From Cryptomeria japonica (taxonomy: Eukaryota; Streptophyta; Pinopsida; Cupressales; Cupressaceae), in contig NC_081410.1 in NCBI RefSeq assembly GCF_030272615.1, positions 192,655,619-192,719,618 of the forward strand: a DNA stretch of 64,000 bases, given 5' to 3'. A model generated the notes under the pieces. It searched no databases and had not been told where the DNA came from. It saw only the letters and a list, made by a program, of their open reading frames with translations. Position numbers and translations under genes: made by a program. Numbering within the stretch: position 1 is the first letter of the stretch; every line of letters starts with the position of its first letter. Shown piece by piece: positions 56,802 through 64,000 of this stretch.

Positions 56802-57366
56802 CTATTTTTGATATGATTTAAAGAGAGAATCACTTCTAGGTTGAAGAGGTTGGAATTGGTCGAACAGAAAATAATAAAGACAAACATATCCATTCCTCAC
56901 CGTAGGTTGATATATGATATAATTATCAATTATGATTCTATCATCATGAGAAATTTGTAAACACTTATGAACAGTAGAAGCGATCACTTTCATAGAAGAG
57001 AGCCTGGGATGTCCCAACTTCACGCAAAATTGATTAGATGTAGGAATGATAGAAAACACAACATCTAAGAACTTAGTGCCAACATAAATAGGAAGTATGA
57101 TAAATATCATCATATATTACTTGATTCAATTGCAAAGTATAAAGAAATTATATAGTTATCATATTAACCATGCAAGTTGGATCAATAAGCACTCCTCGAG
57201 AAGGTATGCCTTTAATTTTTGTAGTTATATATAATGGGCCATCAGGTGCTTCAATAGTCTCATTAGGATCAAATTTAATGCACAAGTCATTAAGAGTTTC
57301 ATTTTGATCTATAAGGTTCACCACATTATTAGACTCAAGGAAAAACATCATTGGGAGAGAAAGCAA
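56802..57366 (-). pseudogene. Element F protease region
   Basis: GIPSRGVLIDPTCMVNMIT (57230-57150) matches the retropepsin active-site region, with D-P-T where D-S/T-G is usual. The downstream frame LPIYVGTKFLDVVFSIIPTS and LGHPRLSSMKVIAST (57113-56802) matches the second half of the domain. A frame change lies between them. Loss of the third active-site residue suggests an inactive domain or a diverged family. Confidence 0.5.
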
Positions 57367-58417
57367 GACAATCAGTCTTAATCACATTAGTGGAATGGAA
57401 AGGTAAATGATCAGTGAAAATTTGAAGATTTTGATTTGGAGGAGCTACTAATTTGTTTCCTTTATCATTCACACCAGCCACAAATATGGTATTATTATCA
57501 ATCAAGTCTTTAATTTTACTTCTCAATGAATAACACTTTTTAGTATCATGACTGGGTTGACGATGGTATTGGCAAAAGGCTTTGGAATCAAAGGCAAGTG
57601 GTAAAGGCTTAGTTTTATCAATTGGTTTAATAGGGGGAAGTTTTGACACATTCCTTTGTAACAATTATGATATATTACTATGTAAAGATTCATTATGAGG
57701 AGTGAATGCTTTACTAAAGTATTTGGACAAAGGAAGCATACCTATTGCGGTTGCTACTTGAGTGTTTTTGTTTTCATTGAATTTGATGAATCCCTTATTT
57801 GGTTTGAACTTCGCAAAAGGTTGTTGAGCACTTTCACTTTTATCATTTGGAGACAATGAATATGATTTTTCTAGTTGACTCATGGTAAGATGATAATTAC
57901 GAAGTGTTGCACACAACTGCGTAAAGGAAGTAAACTCAAAAAAAAAAAATTATCCCTAATGTCTTTGTGCAAATTAGAAATAAAAATTCTTTGAATATCT
58001 TGATCAGACATAGGAAAAGAAATTTGAGAATACAAATGCTTGTATCTACCAATAAAATTAGTCACTTTTTCTTAAACATCTTGTTTACAATGCATCAAGT
58101 CAATCAAAATGATTTTAGGACCAATATTATTGTGAAATTTTTGAATGAAAGCATTAGTCAATTGTTGAAAAGAAGTAATAGAATAAGGAGGAAAAGAAAA
58201 ATACCATTCCAAAGCTTTTATCCCTCAGTGTTTGTAATGGTGTGAAAAAGGGTGATGGAGAAGTCAAGAGGAAAGCTTTTCTCTCCTCAAGAGGAGGAGT
58301 AAAAGTTTCACAAAACATTCTCCTCGGCCTCTCATACACATTACATTTAAAAGATGGGGGATAATTCACTAGATCCAATTTCAATAGAAAGAGATTGAAT
58401 GTTAAGTGAATTGACAA
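57335..58417 (-). pseudogene. gag: Element F gag
   Basis: Across frameshifts the capsid core can be followed: FFPPYSITSFQQLTNAFIQK (about 58190-58130), EKVTNFIGRYKHLYSQ (58070), SNLHKDIRDN (57965). A run of A on + near 57940 shifts the frame. The C-terminal part has FCQYHRQPSHDTKKCYSLRS (57590-57530), the Cys-His zinc-binding motif typical of some plant Ty3/Gypsy gags, ahead of LIDNNTI. Gag would package RNA. Confidence 0.65.
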
Positions 58418-58668
58418 TTAATTTTAAAAGTCAAAGTAACCCCTCTTTTAGAATGGATACGTTGAATTATGTGATTTAAGGCTAAGTGTAAATGTGACAA
58501 AGAAATTATTATAACCTGAGGTATAAATGCATGATGAAGTTGTGCACCTAGAATTAGCAGTAAAATGCTGAAAGGAACTTCCCCTGCAAATTTGGGTGGA
58601 AGTTGTTGGGACGTGTTCAAAATGCACACGGTCCTCCAAAAAATCTGCACGCCAAAAAGGGTTTTTCT

Positions 58669-59414
58669 GTCTCTGAAAATGAAGTCCAAATCTACAAATA
58701 CAGCTACACACCTACAACCTACACATAGAAAAGAGGAAATGTTGTTGGGATTGGAGGTTTACCTTTAGGTCAAACCCTAGTTTTGGAATTAACTAAATGA
58801 TGAAAAGTACTTGCAAGTAAATTAAAGTAAATTACTAAAGTAGAATTCACCTCAAGAGAGGGTACAATTGAAATGTTGATAGAGTTGTTTGAAAGAATAT
58901 GTAGAATTGAATGTCAAGAGAGATATCCATTCAATGGTTGAATCCTTGACTTGAATACAACACCTATCCTTGAAAGGAGACTTGAGATGCTCAATTCTTG
59001 AATGCTTGAATGACGATAATACTTGTTCACCTTACTTTTGCTTATGCAAATAGGAAGGGACAATGTGTTATATATTCATCGATTAGGGTTAATTGAATAA
59101 TTGTTCATTATAGGTCAACATAGGGAAACTTTTTCCCACCTCCAAAATGCAAAGCCCAATGTAAAGTTTGAATGAAGGGGGGCCAAAATAGGGAAAGGAT
59201 AGGGGCACCACACCCCTATTGTAGGTGCCACACCCCTATCCTATCCTAATTCAGAATAGGAAGTGGCAAAAGGGAGTGCGGGGTGCGATGAAATGAAAGC
59301 TTCAAGCAGTGTGAGCATGTCTCGAGTCTCCAATCAGGCTTGGAGATTCATTTCGTCAATGTGAAGACCCAAATATGGTTGAAAATTGCAACATCATAAT
59401 TTTATGACGTTACA
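58669..59414 (-). repeat. LTR shared by elements F and G
   Basis: The upper edge is firm. On - a polypurine tract is followed by TGTAACGTCATAAAATTATG at 59414. The lower edge is uncertain: TGTCTCTG at 58669 (on +), with a TTTTTGGCGTGCAG primer-like site just below, or TGTTGTTGGG at 58740. It contains direct repeats around GGTGCCACACCCCTAT (59207-59245). It lies between G's 3' end and F's 5' end. Confidence 0.6.
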
Positions 59415-59807
59415 TTTAGCCCCCACTTTAGCGGGAGTATAAGCGTATGCCAATACTACTAGTAAAGTACAAGGAAACAAGATTGAAAAGACTTTCACCA
59501 TGTCAAGGAGGCGAGATACACCAAGCATCTAGTGGACTAAGGATCTTATAAATTCGATTGAAAAAGTAAAAGGGAAGATCAAGAGAGAAAACCATGAGTG
59601 CAAGTAGTGAGGTTCCCCTCACTATGAGTCTTGAAAAGCAAGGATACCAAAAAATTACAAAGCAAAGACAAGTTCACTAAGTAACTTTAAATATCAAAGC
59701 AAAGCCAAGTTCACTAAGTTCACTAAGTAACTTTAAAGACCAAGAAGAGAGAGAGAGGTAGAGGATCTACGGTGATAATGTAGCTAATCTAGAACGACAT
59801 CCACCTC

Positions 59808-60230
59808 CTAATCTTGTTGACCACTATTTCGAGAAGGTGGGAAACATGCCAGAGGAGCAACATTGAGCATAGAAGATGGAGATATCACAAGATACAAACA
59901 AGGACAATTCCCATGTGCTAAGTCACTTTGTTCGATTCTAGGAGATAGGATTAAGGCTTTTGAAAATTCTACAAATAGATATTTGTCCATATCAACATAT
60001 TCATAGTCACTATTAGAAGCATTAGGAGTTGTATTGCCATCACGAATAATATATCCACCTATTTCTTCATCAATATTTATACAACGAGGAGTGAGAAGAT
60101 GAATAGGAATAAAACCATCGCATGTTTTTTGCAACTTATGATTTGGAGATGTAGGTTCAACATCTTCCTTAGGAGAAAAGAGAATCTTGTGAACTATTGG
60201 AGTTTTGGGAGATTGAATGTTTTGAGGCAC
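59808..60230 (-). pseudogene. Conserved acidic protein of element G
   Basis: A frame of 140 codons with INIDEEIGGYIIRDGN, SDYEYVDMDKYLFVEFSKAL, ILSPRIEQSDL and CLYLVISPSSMLNVAPLACF. It lines up with 55809-56159 of element F. The frame is open here, and conservation between two diverged elements suggests a real product. I do not know its function. Confidence 0.5.
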
Positions 60231-60287
60231 AACTTCATGAGCTTGAGCACAAGGCTTTCATTGTCATTCTCTCACACAATGATTCCA

Positions 60288-60548
60288 TTAATTCTTACCA
60301 AAAGACTGAGAAGGAGGAGGAATATTCTCATCTCTAGTGGTTGGAGGTTTAGGTTGAGGTCTTCTAGGTTGGACAATAGGAGAGGCAGGTCTCTTCTCTC
60401 TATAAGAGCAAGGAGGTGGAACTACACCATATAAAGGAAGAATGTTTGGTCTAGGAAGGAGACCGGGTCCATCATGAGCAGGAGGTATAGGTCTAACCTT
60501 AGGAGGAATATTGTTGTTCTTCTTAGGAGAAGGCATAGTTTCATCCAT
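60288..60548 (-). pseudogene. Proline-rich region of element G
   Basis: It contains NNNIPPKVRPIPPAHDGPGL and KRPASPIVQPRRPQPKPP, matching the end of the element F Pro-rich region. A frame break separates it from the acidic protein. Confidence 0.45.
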
Positions 60549-60625
60549 AAGAATAGGTTGGGAATATCCCTTAGGAGGAAGATTAGTTCTATTCCGTCAA
60601 GGAAATAAGATCCTCTTCAAGAAGG

Positions 60626-62098
60626 TGATAGGTCCAATATGGAAAGCTAATGTACTAAGAGGGGAGGGGTGAATCAGTACTCCAAAACTTTTATTTAATA
60701 ATGACCTTACTATTATGCATAAATAGAATAGTGCAGTAACATAAAATAAAGTTAAAACAAATAGATAACAATCATACATGATTCACTCCATAACACATAT
60801 ATTTTGGTTACGCAGAAACTCTTGGTTAGATAGAAAAACTGTGGTGGGGATGGCACCCACAACTTCACTACTGCAATAATAAAGATTGCTCGGTTAGACT
60901 AACATTTAGCTATTTCTGATAGCTTACCTTGTTAGGAGTAACAAGATTTGTTAGATCTACCTTGCTAAAGGATTTCACAACATTATTCTGAATGCTGCAC
61001 CTGGTTAGAGGCTTTACAATTTATAGACTTGGTTAGAGTCTTTTACCCTGTTAAAGGTTTCTCTTTCAACTTCACAATATTACAATAAAATCATTACAAA
61101 CATCTGCAACTTTACATCTAAAATGTTATAGCAGATTCTATGTGCTCAGAATAAGATTACCTTTCTTATAGCATACCTCGGTAACCCATATAGTAACTTG
61201 GTAAACCCTTCTGTTTACTCTGTTCTTCGACTGTTCTTTGAAAACCTTCTCGGTGACCTCTGTGTCTCTATAACAGTCTTCCTTCATACATATATGCACA
61301 CACCTTGTTCTTAATCCATGCTGTATAAATAGATCTCTTAAAATGGTGATCCAATTGATTGCTTCGATCTTACAAACAAGATTCCTCGAATGAATAACTA
61401 AACAAAATATTTCATTGGTTAGATTGTCCTTGTAATCACACACAATCTTCTAGTGCAATTTCCAATGTATAACGGTTAGATGTGCCTCGATTCTTGTAAC
61501 ACGTTTTCATATGCATGTACAGGTTCAATGTATCTGGTAACATGTTTCACTTGATGAATATCAACTCAGTGTGTTAACTTTACTGCTCAGTAGCCATAAA
61601 AAGATACTTGGTAGATGACTTCAGTGTACACTATGTTTTGTGACTGCTTTCTTCTGTAACCGACTAGACTGTGCATACCGACTGCATGATTCAGTAGTGC
61701 TAACCGACTAGAATATATAATATGACTTTGAATATAAAAACTAATGGCAAGTTGATAAGTAGTAACAATCTCCCCTTTTGACATTAGTTGAGATGTTTGA
61801 CAAAAACTACTTTCAAAGTCATAACTCAAAAATCTATATACTTTGCACAATGACTACACTTGACAATATATACAATAGTCAATGAAATAGTATATGCAGA
61901 TATACTCCCCTTATCATTATTCTATACATTACTTGATTTTGCATGCTTGGTGTTGTTTTGTGCTTGCTCTGCTAGCTCTGCATATTCTGCTCGGTATACT
62001 CCCCTATATATAATACCCAAAACTGTATTACTCTCCAAATATAATATATTACTCCCCTTATGTAGTATTACTCCCCTTTTTTGACAAACATCAAAAAC
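60626..62098. other. Non-coding part of element H
   Basis: Rich in TTGGTTAGA and CTCGGT/TTAGGTTAG-type words. No gene is recognised. The frames at 61138-61443 and 61587-61850 have no family features. Confidence 0.4.
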
Positions 62099-63976
62099 TT
62101 AATTGCCATCCGGGGGCAGTAACTGATCAAAAATAGATTTATACTTGTTCTGGGTGTCGGTGAGTGCGACTGAGAGTGCATCCATTACACTTTCCATTAA
62201 AGAATTTTCTGCTTGAATATCAGCCAATAGTGATATTAAGCCATCAAGAGTGCTTCCCTCTTGTGTAGTAGATAGGCGTGTAGCTCGGTTAATCTGCTCT
62301 TGAACTGATGAGAGATGAGGAAGGAACAATGTCTGCAGGGTCATTATATCCATCCTAATCTTATGCTCTTCATTTTTGAGTTCTAACTGTTGAGCCATGA
62401 GCTGTTGAAGCTTGGTATAAAAATTCTGAATTGAATTACGCTCGGTGGTCAACTTATTGGAGACATCAGTGATCTCTTTCTCAATTGCATCAGTTTTATT
62501 CTTGATATCTTTAATGAATAAGGAAAATGTACAAAGTTTCTGAAATAAATAAAGAATATGCTTGAGTTGAGGGGACAACTCAGCAATGGATTTGACAAGC
62601 TTTACTTTTCCTATAGCGAGAGCTTTTTGTACCTCTTCTATCATCTTTGCAGTAAGCTCTTTATCTTTTAGCTTGCTTAAGTACTCAGATGCATCAACTC
62701 CAGATGTTTCTATTTGAGTAAGGAGTTCATCCAGTTGAATGTGGATGGTTGCATCAATTGACACTGTTGCTGAAGGTAGCATATCTGTTAGCAGTGTCTT
62801 CACCTTCTGGAGTACTTTATTCTTCTTTTGAGTGGCCAATTGTTTTTCTTGTTTAGCCTTTGCTTTGCATAGTTCACCAAAATCAGTAAGTGCTTGCCCT
62901 TTTAATTTTGAAATATCCATATTGGGCAACACTATCGGTTTAGTTAAATCAATCTTGAAACTATGCTTTCTCACCTTCTTCTCTTTACCTTTCACCGAGT
63001 GAACCACTACAATAGCTTAAGAGGCTTGAGAACCCTCGGTAGGTTGCTCGGTAGAGACAACACTTTGGTTGGTTTCTTTAGCCTCGATAGTGTCCTTTGA
63101 TGTCTCAGTGCTTGGTGTCTCAGATGTAACATTTTTCGTGCTAGAAGGTGCTTGAGAGGTTTGTTCTTGTGAAGTACCTTCTGCTGTAGACTTTTGACCT
63201 TCGGTGCCTTCATCTGTATCCTTAGGAGCTTCGGTAGAGATAGGTGGCTTGATCAACGGATAAGACTGAACTTGTACTATCACAGATTCACTAGATACAA
63301 GTTTTGCATAGGTAGTGCCTTCTATCATTTCCTACTCTGGTGCTTCTACATCCATGACATCTTCATCAATTTGAATAGTGTCAGCCAGGTCTTGCTCGGT
63401 AGCATCAAGACCTTGCTCGGTGACATCAACATCTTGCTCAGTGACATCAAAAATTTCAATTTGAGATTGTTCACTGACACCCTTTCGTTTGAAGATATCC
63501 AGCCACTTGGCTTTTGTCTCATTTTCTACATCAATGTATAGCCCATTCATCAATTTTAAGGCTCTCTGTTTGACAAGAAATTTAGAATTGTATGTTGTCA
63601 ACTGCTCCTTTATTTCTACTATAGACATATCAGGAAATAGATGGACTAGACTTCTTTCTCTTATTTGTTTCTCTGAGTCCATTGCATATTTCCATCTATT
63701 ATCAATATGTAAGTATAATTCACTCGGAAGTGACTTTACTAGTTCTAATGGAGCTAGCCGAAACTTTAGAAGTGTGCAAATGACAGCTTCTTCAATTTTT
63801 CGCTTCTCATCATTATTCCTAGTCTCATACTTAACATATCTAAATCCTACAAATCCACCATATTCTTTAAGATTGGCACAAAAGTTTTCAATGCTATGAA
63901 TATTTACCTTCTTGCTTTTTACAAACTGAAATTTGTTTGCATCATCAGATTTTGTATCACTGGACTCTTTTGCCAA
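62099..63976 (-). pseudogene. Long accessory ORF of element H
   Basis: One reading frame of about 626 codons with only two stops (TAG at about 63329 and TAA at about 63017). It begins MAKESSDTKS at 63976, though it may extend upstream. The N-terminal 150 residues look globular (FCANLKEYGGFVGFRYVKYE, ELYLHIDNRWKYAM). A repeat of DVTEQ-type heptads follows (63460-63390), then a Thr/Ser/Glu-rich linker, a basic patch (KGKEKKVRKHS), and a long helical C-terminus (62900-62110) with coiled-coil character. No family is recognised. It resembles in layout the LTR ORF of element B. Confidence 0.5.
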
Positions 63977-64000
63977 AATGAGTCTCCGAGTATATTTCTT

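Larger units (their letters stand above)
55160..58668 (-). mobile_element. LTR element F, gag-protease type, no polymerase
   Basis: Read on -: leader (58668-58420), gag (58417-57665), a zinc-finger-like region (57590), protease (57366-56802), a Pro-rich region (56792-56379) and an acidic conserved protein (56159-55809). A 3' non-coding part follows, matching element G near 59575-59700. RT, RNase H and integrase are absent. The 3' LTR is missing at the (TAA)n junction near 55160. The 5' LTR is probably 58669-59414. Confidence 0.6.
59415..60625 (-). mobile_element. LTR element G, 3' part
   Basis: Read on -: Pro-rich region (60548-60288), acidic conserved protein (60230-59808), 3' non-coding part, and a polypurine tract (CCCGCTAAAGTGGGGGCTAAA shortened, 59435-59415) against the LTR. 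It is homologous to element F at 55160-56790 but clearly diverged. It is cut at 60626 by element H, with the rest presumably beyond the window. Confidence 0.6.
60626..64000 (-). mobile_element. Element H, LTR-like end with a long ORF, partial
   Basis: Read on -, it ends CATATTGGACCTATCA at 60626, just after CTGATTCACCCCTCCCCTCT, wording I associate with the 3' part of Copia-type LTRs in plants. Upstream lie 1.5 kb of non-coding sequence and then a long reading frame (62099 to beyond 63976). It interrupts element G. The other end is outside the window. The Copia link is a memory-based inference. Confidence 0.4.

Overview
The window looks like repeat-dominated intergenic DNA from a seed plant with a very large genome. 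A conifer or other gymnosperm is my best guess, from the style of the retroelements; this is inference only. I see no intact host gene. Nearly every coding trace belongs to a mobile element, and nearly all are broken by stop codons and frameshifts.

Layout. (1) 1-5460 holds remnants of LINE-type retrotransposons: an RNase H fragment on + (541-966), then on - an RNase H fragment (4102-4625), an unusual downstream reading frame (2420-3895), and two copies of a shared 3' tail. (2) 5461-28638 is a minus-strand chromovirus-type Ty3/Gypsy element, A. It has lost everything between its LTR and the end of RNase H. Its 3' LTR is split by a plus-strand Ty3/Gypsy element, B (9161-24781, flanked by CACTG). 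B's pol is split by a solo LTR, C (17254-18537, flanked by AGAAA). A's other LTR is split by a short inverted-repeat DNA transposon, D (27412-28505). B has LTRs of more than 4 kb that carry a long reading frame of their own, and a second RNase H domain placed between protease and reverse transcriptase. (3) 30563-38811 is a minus-strand LTR element, E, with matching LTRs but no gag or pol, filled with low-complexity repeats.

(4) 39159-54247 is the most interesting object: a candidate DNA transposon of about 15.1 kb. It has imperfect terminal inverted repeats (24 of 30 columns match) and a 4-base duplication, TTTC. From left to right it contains a subterminal region with an AAAATCxGATATCCGATTTT palindrome, a (GA)n tract, a 4.8-kb array built from 10- and 20-base words that alternate with their reverse complements, a (CT)n tract, a decayed transposase-like gene of about 980 codons on +, a 358-base tandem repeat, a three-exon accessory gene on -, an AT palindrome block and more copies of the palindrome. 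A 334-base TRIM retrotransposon, whose two LTRs each carry a tRNA-like sequence, has landed in the array.

(5) 55160-60625 holds two related gag-protease (no polymerase) minus-strand LTR elements, F and G, around one LTR. They are cut at 60626 by element H (60626-64000 and beyond), which carries another long accessory reading frame ending about 1.5 kb before an LTR-like end.

Recurring themes are accessory reading frames in retroelements (in B, H, F/G and the LINE) and decay by stop codons that mostly look like C-to-T or G-to-A changes.
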